Source of the DNA: JADGHQ01 sp045805385 | GTDB taxonomy: Bacteria; Actinomycetota; Thermoleophilia; Solirubrobacterales; Thermoleophilaceae | Direction of reading: 5' to 3' | NCBI GenBank assembly: GCA_045805385.1 | Contig: JBJMLG010000226.1 | Span: forward strand, 1-25,011 | DNA length: 25,011 bases | Shown here: positions 1 to 7,448 of the stretch, one piece after another | How positions within the stretch are numbered: position 1 is the first letter of the stretch | How the letters are laid out: every line of letters starts with the position of its first letter | Notes under the pieces: generated by a model | Database searches by the model: none | The model's input: the letters and a program-made list of their open reading frames with translations, nothing else | Told to the model about the DNA's origin: nothing | Translations under genes and position numbers: made by a program

Positions 1-122
1 CGTACGGACGCATGATCCGCGCGCTGCGCGCCCACACGAACAAGACCATGAACAAGGAACCGAAGTGGCGACACAACCGGCCGGAGCTGACCACTGGCGC
101 CGAGCCCCGCTGGCGCCCCTAG
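1..122 (+). CDS. hhyS: [NiFe] hydrogenase small subunit, C-terminal end only (5' truncated)
   Basis: The reading frame beginning at base 3 is open from the window edge to a TAG at 120-122 and gives 39 residues, starting YGRMIRALRAHTNKT and ending GAEPRWRP. The basic tail with an EPKWR segment matches what I know of the C-terminus of group 1h (actinobacterial high-affinity) hydrogenase small subunits. This subunit carries the iron-sulfur clusters that pass electrons from the large-subunit active site, but none of the cluster cysteines lie in this fragment. It ends 18 bp before the large-subunit gene, the usual S-L order. The call rests on the tail motif plus position; the rest of the gene lies upstream of the window. 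Confidence 0.85.
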   Translation, partial: YGRMIRALRAHTNKTMNKEPKWRHNRPELTTGAEPRWRP

Positions 123-140
123 GACAGGACAGGAGAAGAC

Positions 141-1934
141 ATGGCAATCCGCGAGAGGATCAAGCCAGAGGCCGGCAAGGTCGTAGACATGTCCTGGGAC
201 CCGATCACCAGGATCGTCGGCAACCTCGGTATCTACACGAAGATCGACTTCGGTCAGAAGGAGGTCGTGCAGTGCAAGAGCACGTCCTCGCTGTTCCGCG
301 GCTACAGCGTGTTCATGAAGGGCAAGGACCCTCGCGACTCGCACTTCATCACGAGCCGCATCTGCGGCATCTGCGGTGACAACCACGCCACCTGCTCGAT
401 CTACGCGCAGAATATGGCCTACGGCATCAAGACGCCCAAGCTCGCCGAGCTGATCATCAACCTGGGCGAGGCCGCCGAGTACATGTTCGACCACACGATC
501 TTCCAGGACAACCTGGTGTTCGTGGACTTCTGCGAGCAGATGGTGCGCGACACGAACCCGAGTGTGATGGACAAGGCCGAGAAGGCCGAGGCACCTCACG
601 CGGAGATGCACGGGTTTCGGACGATCGCCGACATCATGCGCTCGCTCAATCCGTTCACGGGTGAGACGTACAAGGAAGCGCTGCAGATGAGCCGGATCAC
701 GCGCGAGATGATCTGCCTCATGGAGGGGCGCCACGTGCACCCCTCGACGCTCTACCCGGGCGGAGTCGGAACGGTTGCCACGCCGACTCTGTTCACGGAT
801 TACCTCAGCCGGCTGCTCCGGTGCATCGACTTCTTCAAGAAGGCCGTCGCCATGAACGACGACTTGTTCGACTTCTTCTACGAGGCCCTGCCCGGCTACG
901 AGGAGGTGGGCCGAAGGCGCATCCTGCTCGGCTGCTGGGGCGCGTTCCAGGACCCGTACGTGTGCGACTACGACTACCGCAACATGACGGAGTGGGGCAG
1001 GGCGATGTTCGTCACGCCCGGTGTGGTCGTGGACGGCGAGCTCGTGACCACGGACCTCGTGGACATCAACCTCGGCATCCGCATCCTGCTCGGCAGCTCC
1101 TACTACGAGGATTGGGAGAACGAGGAGACGTTCGTGGAGCGCGACCCGCTCGGCAACCCGGTCGACAAGCGGCACCCGTGGAACCAGACGACGCTCCCGA
1201 AGCCGCAGAAGCGCGACCTCGAGGGCGGCAACTACAGCTGGGTGATGAGCCCGCGGTGGCACGACAACCGCACGGGTGACTACCTGGCTCTCGACACCGG
1301 CGGGGGTCCGCTCGCGCGGCTGTGGTCGATCGCCCTCGCCGGGCTTGTGGACACGCCGTACGTGAAGGCCCCGGGCGACGGCACGGTGCGGATCACGCTG
1401 CCGCAGACGCCGAACACGAAGGAGGAGCAGCTCGTCTGGCGGATCCCGCAGTGGTCGAACGCGATCGAGCGCGACCGCGCACGCGTGTATTTCATCGCGT
1501 ACGCGGCGGCGATGTCGATGTTCTTCCTCGACAAGGGCCTCGACGAGGTGCGCGCCGGCAGGACGAAGGTGTTCCAGGACTTCGAGGTGCCGGACGAGGC
1601 GATTGGCTGCGGCTTCCACGAGGCCGTGCGCGGCGTGCTGTCGCACCACCTGGTGATCCGCGACGGCAAGATCGCCAACTACCACCCGTACCCGCCGACT
1701 CCATGGAACGGCTCGCCCACGGACTCCTACGGCACGCTTGGCCCGTACGAGGACGCGGTCACCGGCATGCCGATCTTCGAGGAGAACGGCCCCGAGGACT
1801 TCAGGGGGATCGACATCATGAGGGCGGTGCGCAGCTTCGATCCGTGCCTGCCGTGCGGGGTGCACATGTACCTCGGCAACGGCAAGACGGTGAAGCAGGT
1901 GCACTCGCCGATGTTCGGAGCGCAGCACAACTGA
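141..1934 (+). CDS. hhyL: [NiFe] hydrogenase large subunit, group 1h type
   Basis: This 597-aa protein is the catalytic subunit that splits H2 at a Ni-Fe(CN)2CO centre. The proximal ligand motif RICGICG is at residues 73-79 (C75, C78). The distal motif DPCLPCGVH is at 567-575 (C569, C572, H575), so all four nickel-binding cysteines are present. Twenty-two residues follow H575. In this family such a tail is removed by a dedicated endopeptidase after metal insertion, and one is encoded downstream at 4728-5513. The ATG at 141 is preceded by AGGAGA (131-136). The assignment to group 1h (atmospheric H2 scavenging, also called Hhy) rests on the overall sequence style and on the downstream set of NifU-like, DUF5947, DUF6084 and DUF6893-like genes. 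The mature enzyme would be cytoplasmic or membrane-associated and feed the respiratory chain. Confidence 0.95.
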   Translation: MAIRERIKPEAGKVVDMSWDPITRIVGNLGIYTKIDFGQKEVVQCKSTSSLFRGYSVFMKGKDPRDSHFITSRICGICGDNHATCSIYAQNMAYGIKTPKLAELIINLGEAAEYMFDHTIFQDNLVFVDFCEQMVRDTNPSVMDKAEKAEAPHAEMHGFRTIADIMRSLNPFTGETYKEALQMSRITREMICLMEGRHVHPSTLYPGGVGTVATPTLFTDYLSRLLRCIDFFKKAVAMNDDLFDFFYEALPGYEEVGRRRILLGCWGAFQDPYVCDYDYRNMTEWGRAMFVTPGVVVDGELVTTDLVDINLGIRILLGSSYYEDWENEETFVERDPLGNPVDKRHPWNQTTLPKPQKRDLEGGNYSWVMSPRWHDNRTGDYLALDTGGGPLARLWSIALAGLVDTPYVKAPGDGTVRITLPQTPNTKEEQLVWRIPQWSNAIERDRARVYFIAYAAAMSMFFLDKGLDEVRAGRTKVFQDFEVPDEAIGCGFHEAVRGVLSHHLVIRDGKIANYHPYPPTPWNGSPTDSYGTLGPYEDAVTGMPIFEENGPEDFRGIDIMRAVRSFDPCLPCGVHMYLGNGKTVKQVHSPMFGAQHN

Positions 1935-1935
1935 C

Positions 1936-2397
1936 GTGGACGAACGCGAGATCCAGGAGCGGGTAGCCCGCATCGAGGAGCTGCTCGACGAGGTCGACGC
2001 GATCGCCGACCCGCACGATCGCGACACGGCGACCGAGCTGGTGCAGGCTCTCCTCGATCTGTACGGGGAGGGCCTGCGGCGCGTTCTCGCGCGCGCGGAC
2101 CCGCAGACCCTCGCGGAAGATGAGCTCGTCTCGCACCTGCTGCTCCTCCACGGGCTGCACCCGCTGCCGCCGGAGGCCCGCGTGCGCGCGGCCTTCGGCG
2201 ACCTTGGCGCGAACGCCGGGAAGGTCGAGCTGGTGCGGATCGACGAGATGGGTGTGGCGCACGTGCGGCTGCACGGCGGTGACCCCACGCTCGAGCTCGC
2301 GGTGGAGCATGCCGTGCGCACGGCGGCACCCGACGTCGAGGCCGTGCAGGTCGAGGACGACGGCGCGATCCCTCTGCCGATGTGGCGGTCGCCATGA
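1936..2397 (+). CDS. NifU-like C-terminal-domain protein lacking the CxxC pair
   Basis: This 153-aa protein starts at GTG 1936, one base after the hhyL stop. The first ~75 residues are a charged helical segment (EIQERVARIEELLDEVDAI). The second half follows the NifU C-terminal domain pattern: a segment reading GVAHVRLHGGDPTLELAVE, then a helix and a final strand ending VEAVQVE. In canonical NifU/Nfu domains a CxxC cluster site follows the 'V.L.L.G' strand. Here that place holds GGDPT and the whole protein contains no cysteine, so it cannot carry a cluster in the usual way. A NifU-family gene directly after the large subunit is typical of actinobacterial group 1h clusters. I infer a structural or chaperone role in assembling the HhyS clusters rather than cluster donation itself. 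Confidence 0.75.
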   Translation: MDEREIQERVARIEELLDEVDAIADPHDRDTATELVQALLDLYGEGLRRVLARADPQTLAEDELVSHLLLLHGLHPLPPEARVRAAFGDLGANAGKVELVRIDEMGVAHVRLHGGDPTLELAVEHAVRTAAPDVEAVQVEDDGAIPLPMWRSP

Positions 2398-3026
2398 GCA
2401 CGCCACTCGCCTCCTCGCGCCTTCGCCGCATGGCCTCCACGCCGGCGCCCGTGCCGGCGCCGGAGGAGAAGTGCGAGCTCTGCGGCGAGCCGATCGCGCC
2501 GGAGCACCGGCACCTGCTCGACCTCGAGAACCGCGAGCTGATGTGCGCCTGCCGCGCATGTGGCGTGTTGTTCGACCGGCGGGCCGCCGGTGGCGGCCAC
2601 TACCGCCTGGTGTCCGAGCGCCGTCTCCATCTCCCGGACTTCGAGCTCCGCGACGAGCAATGGGACGAGCTGAGGATCCCCGTGGACATGGCGTTCTTCT
2701 TCCACCACTCGGGGGAGGGCCGCGTGGTGGCGTTCTATCCCGGGCCGATGGGCGCGACCGAGTCGCTGCTCGACCTGCGCGCGTGGCGCTCACTCGAGGC
2801 GGCAAACCCCGTGCTCGAGGGGCTCGAGCCCGACGTCGAGGCGCTGCTCGTGAACCGCTCCCGCGGCGCACGCGACCACTGGCTCGTGCCGATCGACGAG
2901 TGCTACGGGCTCGCGGGCCTGATCCGCGCAAAGTGGCGCGGCCTCACCGGCGGCAAGGAGGTCTGGCAGCAGATCGAGAGCTTCTTCGGCTCTCTCACGG
3001 ACAGGAGTAAGCAATGGACAACGTGA
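2394..3026 (+). CDS. DUF5947-like hydrogenase-associated protein with two cysteine pairs
   Basis: This 210-aa soluble protein starts at ATG 2394, which overlaps the previous stop as ATGA; an in-frame start at 2382 is less likely because it would deepen the overlap. A low-complexity N-terminus (rich in A/P) leads to CELC at residues 27-30 and a CxCxxC at 51-56, a pattern fitting a zinc-ribbon or rubredoxin-like knuckle. The rest is mixed alpha/beta with FFFHHSGEGRVVAFYPGPMG and W-rich segments. I recognise the layout as DUF5947, a family seen in group 1h hydrogenase operons; no biochemical role is known to me. A rubredoxin-like or assembly role for the iron-sulfur subunit is plausible but is inference. 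Confidence 0.7.
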   Translation: MSTPLASSRLRRMASTPAPVPAPEEKCELCGEPIAPEHRHLLDLENRELMCACRACGVLFDRRAAGGGHYRLVSERRLHLPDFELRDEQWDELRIPVDMAFFFHHSGEGRVVAFYPGPMGATESLLDLRAWRSLEAANPVLEGLEPDVEALLVNRSRGARDHWLVPIDECYGLAGLIRAKWRGLTGGKEVWQQIESFFGSLTDRSKQWTT

Positions 3027-3223
3027 AGACCGGCAAGCCGGACGTGGCTCAGGACGACCCGGCCCACACGCCAGGCGTGAAGGAGGGCAACGAGCCGGGC
3101 GGCTACAAGAAGATGTCCGGCCACCTCGACGACGACCGCTCGACGGCGGAGCGCTCGACCGGGATCAACCCGGACATGGAGAACCCGATCGACCCCCGAA
3201 TGCCCAACCTGTCGCCGGGCTAG
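3014..3223 (+). CDS. small hydrophilic hydrogenase-cluster protein (69 aa)
   Basis: This protein is unrecognised at family level. The ATG at 3014 has AGGAG at 3003-3007 and overlaps the end of the previous gene by 13 bp. The product is 69 aa, strongly hydrophilic, without cysteine, signal peptide or membrane segment, and rich in D, P, N and G. It is likely disordered apart from short motifs near the end (INPDMENPIDPRMPNLSPG). The good ribosome site, embedding in the operon and unusual proline/aspartate composition argue that it is real. Similar short proteins at this position exist, to my recollection, in other actinobacterial hhy clusters. A role as an assembly factor or linker subunit is guesswork. 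Confidence 0.65.
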   Translation: MDNVKTGKPDVAQDDPAHTPGVKEGNEPGGYKKMSGHLDDDRSTAERSTGINPDMENPIDPRMPNLSPG

Positions 3224-3232
3224 GAGGCTCGC

Positions 3233-3883
3233 GTGGCGTCGGCCGTCGGCTCCCTGCTGGATCTTCGCTTCCACGTGGACGGCGCGGCCGCGGTCGAGTA
3301 CGCGGCGGTGCCGACCATCGGCTTCGACCTGCGGATCGAGAGCGGCCGCCAGGAGATCCGCTCGCTGATGCTCGACGTGCAGGTGCAGATCCCGGCGCGG
3401 CGCCGCGCGTACGACGCGGACGACGAGCGGCTGTTCGACCTGTTCGGCGACCCCGCCGGCTGGAAGGACTCGCTGCGCACGCTGCCGTGGACGCGTACGG
3501 CGTTCGTGGTGCCGGGCTTCACCGGCGAGACCGTCGTTCAGCTGCCGATGCCCTGCAGCTACGACTTCGAGGTCACCGCCTCGCGCTACCTCGCCTCTCT
3601 CGAGGACGGCGAGGTGCCGCTCGAGTTCCTCTTCTACGGCACGGCCTTCTACGCGGGGCCGGACGGGCAGCTTCAGACCGCCCACGTGCACTGGAGCAGC
3701 GAGGCCGAGTACCGCATGCCGGCGAGCGTCTGGCACGAGACGATGGCGCACTACTTCCCGCGGAGCGCGTGGCTGCGCGTGTCGAAGGACACGTTCGACC
3801 GGCTGCACGCGTACCGCTCGAAGCACGCGCTGCTGAGCTGGGAGCGCACGCTCGACTCGCTGCTCGACGAGAGGGAGGCGTAG
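3233..3883 (+). CDS. DUF6084-like hydrogenase-associated protein
   Basis: This 216-aa protein starts at GTG 3233 with a strong AGGAGG at 3222-3227. It is soluble and beta-rich. Near the N-terminus, residues 10-45 form strands (LDLRFHVDGAAAVEYAAVPT), followed by a region mentioning arrays of basic residues (PARRRAY), a WTRTAFVVPGF segment and a C-terminal helix with WLRVSKDTFDRLHAYR. I recognise the family as DUF6084, which co-occurs with group 1h hydrogenases; its function is unknown to me. It sits between two other uncharacterised genes of the same operon and ends 2 bp before the next start, so co-translation and a shared complex are likely. No metal-binding motif is visible. Confidence 0.7.
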   Translation: MASAVGSLLDLRFHVDGAAAVEYAAVPTIGFDLRIESGRQEIRSLMLDVQVQIPARRRAYDADDERLFDLFGDPAGWKDSLRTLPWTRTAFVVPGFTGETVVQLPMPCSYDFEVTASRYLASLEDGEVPLEFLFYGTAFYAGPDGQLQTAHVHWSSEAEYRMPASVWHETMAHYFPRSAWLRVSKDTFDRLHAYRSKHALLSWERTLDSLLDEREA

Positions 3884-3885
3884 GC

Positions 3886-4728
3886 GTGGACGCCGTGCGC
3901 CGCATCGCCGACGCCGTGCTCTACGAGGGGTACATCCTCTGGCCCTACCGCCGCTCGGCGGTGAAGAACCAGCGGCGCTGGACCTTCGGGGGCGTCTACC
4001 CGCGGGCGCACAGCGAGGCGCACCCCGACGACGCGTGGCTGATGCAGACGCAGTGCCTCGTGGAGGGCGAGGGCGACGTGGACGTGCGCGTGCGCTTCCT
4101 GCACGTGGTCGAGCGCTTCGAGGAGCGCGACGGCTTCGAGCCGTGGGACGAGGCGGTGGAGCGCGAGCGGGGTCCCGGGCCGATCGAGATCCCCGCCGGA
4201 GCTGACGACGGGCGCAGGTGGCGCGCGCTCGACGGCTCGATCGAGCGCTCGGAGGAGCAGCTCCAGCCAGGGCTGCGGCGGCTGACCGTGCGCATCTCCA
4301 ACACGAGCCCGCTCGAGCCCGGCGCGGATCGCGAGGACGCGCTTCGGCAGACGTTCTGCTCCACGCACACCGTGCTCCGCAGCGAGCACGCGAGCTTCGT
4401 GTCGCTCACCGACCCGCCGCCCGAGTTGCCGTACCAGTGCGACAACGTCGGCACGTGGCCGGTGCTGGTCGAGGACCGCCACACGATGCTGTCCTCCCCG
4501 ATCATCCTGCCCGACTACCCGCAGGTCGCGCCCGAGAGCCCGGGCGACATGTTCGACTCCGCGGAGATCGACCAGCTGCTGCGCCTGAGCATCCTCAGCC
4601 TCACCGAGGAGGAGAAGGAGGCGATGCGCGCAAGCGACCCGCGCGCTCGGGAGATCCTCGACCTCACGGAGGGCCTCACGGAGGAGCAGCTGATGAAGCT
4701 TCACGGCGCGATCAGGGACCTGCGGTGA
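3886..4728 (+). CDS. conserved hydrogenase-operon protein of unknown function (280 aa)
   Basis: The frame is open far upstream, but the real start is most likely GTG 3886, two bases after the previous stop; earlier starts would run through the whole DUF6084-like gene. The 280-aa product begins with a conserved-looking block, ADAVLYEGYILWPYRRSA. It continues as a beta-rich body with alternating charged residues and ends in a helical domain (about residues 225-280) with LTEEEKEAMRASDPRAREIL and LTEEQLMKLHG. There is no signal peptide or membrane segment and no metal motif. The stop overlaps the next ATG by one base (TGATG). I do not recognise a named family with a known role; its fixed place in group 1h operons suggests a structural or maturation partner. 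Confidence 0.7.
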   Translation: MDAVRRIADAVLYEGYILWPYRRSAVKNQRRWTFGGVYPRAHSEAHPDDAWLMQTQCLVEGEGDVDVRVRFLHVVERFEERDGFEPWDEAVERERGPGPIEIPAGADDGRRWRALDGSIERSEEQLQPGLRRLTVRISNTSPLEPGADREDALRQTFCSTHTVLRSEHASFVSLTDPPPELPYQCDNVGTWPVLVEDRHTMLSSPIILPDYPQVAPESPGDMFDSAEIDQLLRLSILSLTEEEKEAMRASDPRAREILDLTEGLTEEQLMKLHGAIRDLR

Positions 4729-5513
4729 TGGGCTGGGAGGAGCTCGAGCGCCCGGCGCCCGACTCGGTGGTCGTCGGCGGCGTCCAGCTGCGCCGCAGGA
4801 GCCGCGTGCGGCTGCAGCCGCGGCGCGGGGGCGACGTGTTCGACATCGCGCTCGCGGGCCGCGCAGCGGTGGTGGAGGAGATCGTGCAGGGGATGGACGG
4901 CGCGATCCAGCTCGCGGTCACCGTCGAGGACGATCCAGGTGCCGACCTGGGCGCGGAGAAGACGCTCGGCCACCGCTTCTTCTTCTCGCCGGAGGAGGTG
5001 GAGCCGCTCGGCCAGGCGCCCGCCGCCACGGCGCGAGTGCTCGTGGCCGGGATCGGCAACGTGTTCCTGGGTGACGACGGATTCGGGGTGGCCGTGGCCG
5101 GCGCCCTCGCGCGCACCGAGTTGCCCGCCGGCGTGCAGGCGGCGGACTTCGGGATCCGCGGCATGGATCTCGCCTACGCGCTTCAGGACTTCGACCTGGC
5201 CGTGCTCGTCGACGCGGTGCCGCGAGGCGAGACGCCCGGCACGCTCTACGTGATCGAGCCGGACCTCGACGACCTGCCGGAGGACCTCGACGCACACGGC
5301 ATGGACCCCGTGAAGGTGCTGGCGCTCGCACGCCAGCTCGGCGGGCGGCTGCCGCGCGTGCTCGTGGTGGGCTGCGAGCCGGCCACGCGCATGACCGGTG
5401 AGGAGGACGAGGTGGTGGCGGAGCTCAGCGAACCGGTGCGCGCGGCGGTGCCGCGCGCAGTCCGGCTCGTGGAGGAGCTGCTCGACGAAGAAAGGACGGT
5501 GAAGCGGTCGTGA
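4728..5513 (+). CDS. hydrogenase maturation endopeptidase (HyaD/HupD family) with an extra N-terminal domain
   Basis: This 261-aa protein starts at ATG 4728, which shares one base with the upstream stop. Residues ~103-255 form the peptidase. GIGNVFLGDDGFG lies at 108-120 (D117 in the place of the nickel-probing acidic residue), VDAV is at 161-164 (D162) and HGMDP at 190-194 (H190). These three positions correspond to the E16/D62/H93 set of E. coli HybD. The enzyme cuts the 22-residue tail from the nickel-loaded large subunit. Typical members have about 150-200 residues; here about 95 extra N-terminal residues (VVVGGVQLRRRSRVRLQP, DVFDIALAGR, AVTVEDDPGADLG) form a separate beta-rich domain. 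That domain may help to recognise the substrate or partner proteins. Confidence 0.88.
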   Translation: MGWEELERPAPDSVVVGGVQLRRRSRVRLQPRRGGDVFDIALAGRAAVVEEIVQGMDGAIQLAVTVEDDPGADLGAEKTLGHRFFFSPEEVEPLGQAPAATARVLVAGIGNVFLGDDGFGVAVAGALARTELPAGVQAADFGIRGMDLAYALQDFDLAVLVDAVPRGETPGTLYVIEPDLDDLPEDLDAHGMDPVKVLALARQLGGRLPRVLVVGCEPATRMTGEEDEVVAELSEPVRAAVPRAVRLVEELLDEERTVKRS

Positions 5514-5626
5514 AGGAGATCGTTGGGATGAGGGCGCTGCTGCTCCTGTTGCTGCTGGCGACGGTGGGCATCGTGATCCGGGAGCTGCCCGGGCTCAAGC
5601 GCTACGTGAAGATCAGCCGGATGTAG
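5510..5626 (+). CDS. 38-aa single-pass membrane miniprotein (DUF6893-like)
   Basis: The start is GTG 5510, overlapping the protease stop as GTGA, with stop TAG at 5624-5626. The product is 38 residues. A short basic head (MKEIVGMR) is followed by a hydrophobic stretch with seven consecutive leucines (residues 9-23), which can span or insert into the membrane. A basic, amphipathic tail follows (RELPGLKRYVKISRM). The tail with 'LP.LKRY.K..RM' matches my memory of the DUF6893 family of small proteins found in actinobacterial hydrogenase clusters. The stop codon overlaps the ribosome site of hypB. A membrane anchor or small accessory subunit for the hydrogenase is a reasonable inference, since neither HhyL nor the visible HhyS tail has a membrane segment. 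Confidence 0.7.
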   Translation: MKEIVGMRALLLLLLLATVGIVIRELPGLKRYVKISRM

Positions 5627-5637
5627 GAGGGACTCGC

Positions 5638-6318
5638 ATGCACAAGACGAGGGTGAGGGTCGTCGAGGACGCGCTCGACGCCAACAACACGATCGCGCGT
5701 GCGAACCGGTCCGACTTCGACCGCGACGGCGTGAGGGTCGTGAACCTGATGAGCGCGCCGGGGGCGGGCAAGACCACGCTGCTCGAGCGGGTGCTCGGCG
5801 ACCTCGGCGGCGTGCGTGCGGGAGTGCTCGAGGGCGACGTGCAGGGCAGCCTCGACGCGGACCGCCTGGCGTGGCTGCACGTGCCGGTCACTCAGCTCAA
5901 CACCGATCCCGGCTTCGGCGGGGAGTGCCACCTCGACGCCAACATGGTCCGCTCGGCGCTGCCCGAGATACCGCTCGGCGAGCTCGACCTGCTCGTGATC
6001 GAGAACGTGGGCAACCTCGTGTGCCCGGCCGAGTTCCGCGTGGGCGAGGACGTACGCGTGATGGTGTCGTCGATCACCGAGGGCGAGGACAAGCCGCTCA
6101 AGTACCCGCTCATGTTCCGCACGTGCGAGCTGGTGCTGATCAACAAGGTCGACCTGCTGCCTCACCTCGACTTCGACATCGACCGCTTCCTTCGCAACCT
6201 CGACCAGGTGAACCCGGACTCGCGCCGGATCCTGGTGAGCGCGCGAACGGGCGAGGGGGTGGAGCAGTTCCGCGACTGGCTCGTGCGGCTGGCCGCGCGG
6301 GAGGAGGCGCGCGTTTGA
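5638..6318 (+). CDS. hypB: hydrogenase nickel-incorporation GTPase HypB
   Basis: HypB is a 226-aa SIMIBI-class GTPase that, with HypA, delivers nickel to the hydrogenase large subunit. The P-loop SAPGAGKTT is at residues 39-47, the switch/metal site GGECHLD has C97 and H98, C129 sits in NLVCPAEF, and the guanine-specificity motif NKVD is at 169-172. The Cys/His set at 97/98/129 is the usual metal site at the dimer interface. The short N-terminus has no CxxCGC motif or histidine run, so this is the form without its own nickel store. That fits with the nickel permease of the same operon carrying a large histidine loop instead. The ATG at 5638 is preceded by AGGAGG (5625-5630). Confidence 0.95.
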   Translation: MHKTRVRVVEDALDANNTIARANRSDFDRDGVRVVNLMSAPGAGKTTLLERVLGDLGGVRAGVLEGDVQGSLDADRLAWLHVPVTQLNTDPGFGGECHLDANMVRSALPEIPLGELDLLVIENVGNLVCPAEFRVGEDVRVMVSSITEGEDKPLKYPLMFRTCELVLINKVDLLPHLDFDIDRFLRNLDQVNPDSRRILVSARTGEGVEQFRDWLVRLAAREEARV

Positions 6319-7448
6319 GCGACACCATCGCCGCGCCGAGCGAGCGCACGGAGGCGAACGCGCGCTTCTTCGAGGCGGAGGCACCGCGCATCGCCGAGCT
6401 GTGCCGCCGGATGGCGGAGCGCTTCGCGCGCGGCGGTCGTCTGATCGCGGTGGGCGCCACGCCTGCCGCCCGCTCCGACGTGCGCCACGTGGCGGTCGAG
6501 TTCGTGCACCCGGTGATCGTGGGCAAGCGGGCGCTGCCGGCGATCGGCCTGTCGCTCGAGGGCGGACCGCTGCCGCGGCAGGTGGAGCTGCTCGCAGAGC
6601 CGGACGACATCGTGATCGGCTTCGGCGACGACGTCGCGGCGCTCGCGCCGGCGGCCGAGCGTGGCTGCCTCACTGTCGCGTTCGAGCACGAGTTCCGGCT
6701 GCCCACGCAGGATCCGTTCATCCGGCAGGAGCTCGTCGAGACTCTCTACCACGTGCTCTGGGAGCTGGTGCACGTGTTCTTCGACCACCTCGACCGCGGC
6801 ATGGAGGGCACGGGTGCGTCGAGCTTCCTCTATCCATTCCTGGGCGAGCAGGAGCACGACCTGGATGCGGTGGTCGCGGACGTGGCCCGCTCGGTGCGCA
6901 TGAAGGCCGAGGAGGTGGGCGCGCTACGCGTGCAGACGCTCACCGAGGCCGGCCCCGAGCTGGTCGCCGCCGCTGCGGCGCTGCGCCGCTCGTTCGAGCG
7001 GGGCGGCAAGCTGCTCGCGCTCGGCAACGGCGGCTCGGCCACCGATGCGATGGACGCGGTGGCCGACTTCCGCACGCCGCCGCACGGCTGGCCGGCGCGG
7101 CCGGCGATCGACCTCACCGAGGACGCCGCGATCCTCACCGCGATCGCCAACGACATCGGCACCGACGCGATCTTCGCCCGCCAGGTGATCGCCTACGGGC
7201 GCGAGGGCGACTCGCTGCTCGCGCTCTCCACGAGCGGCAACTCCGCGAACGTGATCGAGGCGCTGGCGGAGGCCCGCCGCCGCGGGCTTACGACGGTTGC
7301 GATGGTCGGCTACGACGGCGGGCGGGTGGCGGCCGAGCGGCTCGCGGACCACGTGGTGGTCACGCGCTCGCAGCACATCCCGCGCATCCAGGAGGCGCAG
7401 GCGAGTGCCTACCACGAGCTCCGCCGCCTGGTGGAGGCGGCGGCGTGA
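6315..7448 (+). CDS. tandem SIS-domain protein (GmhA-like sugar isomerase fold) in the hydrogenase operon
   Basis: The likely start is TTG 6315, overlapping the hypB stop as TTGA; no ATG or GTG in this frame fits the junction better. The 377-aa product has two related halves. The C-terminal half (about 205-377) is a clear SIS domain: GNGGSATDA at 237-245 and STSGNS at 305-310, the phosphosugar-binding serines of the GmhA/sedoheptulose-7-phosphate isomerase type. The N-terminal half keeps the outline (GGRLIAVG...DDIVIGFG) but has lost these serine loops. SIS proteins occur in actinobacterial hydrogenase clusters, but their substrate there is not established to my knowledge. The stop overlaps the hypF start as GTGA. 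Confidence 0.85.
   Translation: MSDTIAAPSERTEANARFFEAEAPRIAELCRRMAERFARGGRLIAVGATPAARSDVRHVAVEFVHPVIVGKRALPAIGLSLEGGPLPRQVELLAEPDDIVIGFGDDVAALAPAAERGCLTVAFEHEFRLPTQDPFIRQELVETLYHVLWELVHVFFDHLDRGMEGTGASSFLYPFLGEQEHDLDAVVADVARSVRMKAEEVGALRVQTLTEAGPELVAAAAALRRSFERGGKLLALGNGGSATDAMDAVADFRTPPHGWPARPAIDLTEDAAILTAIANDIGTDAIFARQVIAYGREGDSLLALSTSGNSANVIEALAEARRRGLTTVAMVGYDGGRVAAERLADHVVVTRSQHIPRIQEAQASAYHELRRLVEAAA

Noticed and set aside
65..379. ORF of 104 aa overlapping the hhyS tail and hhyL start
   Set aside because: It is the out-of-frame reading of hhyL; the frames of hhyS and hhyL carry the family motifs, while this one is an Arg/His/Gly-rich shadow.
1816..2931. 371-aa minus-strand ORF antisense to hhyL end, NifU-like and DUF5947-like genes
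   Set aside because: Arg/Ala-rich composition without domain signal; a typical antisense open frame in GC-rich DNA.
6401..7444. Long 5' extension of the hypF frame
   Set aside because: The extension overlaps the SIS gene out of frame and is low-complexity; HypF begins naturally at GTG 7445 with its acylphosphatase domain.
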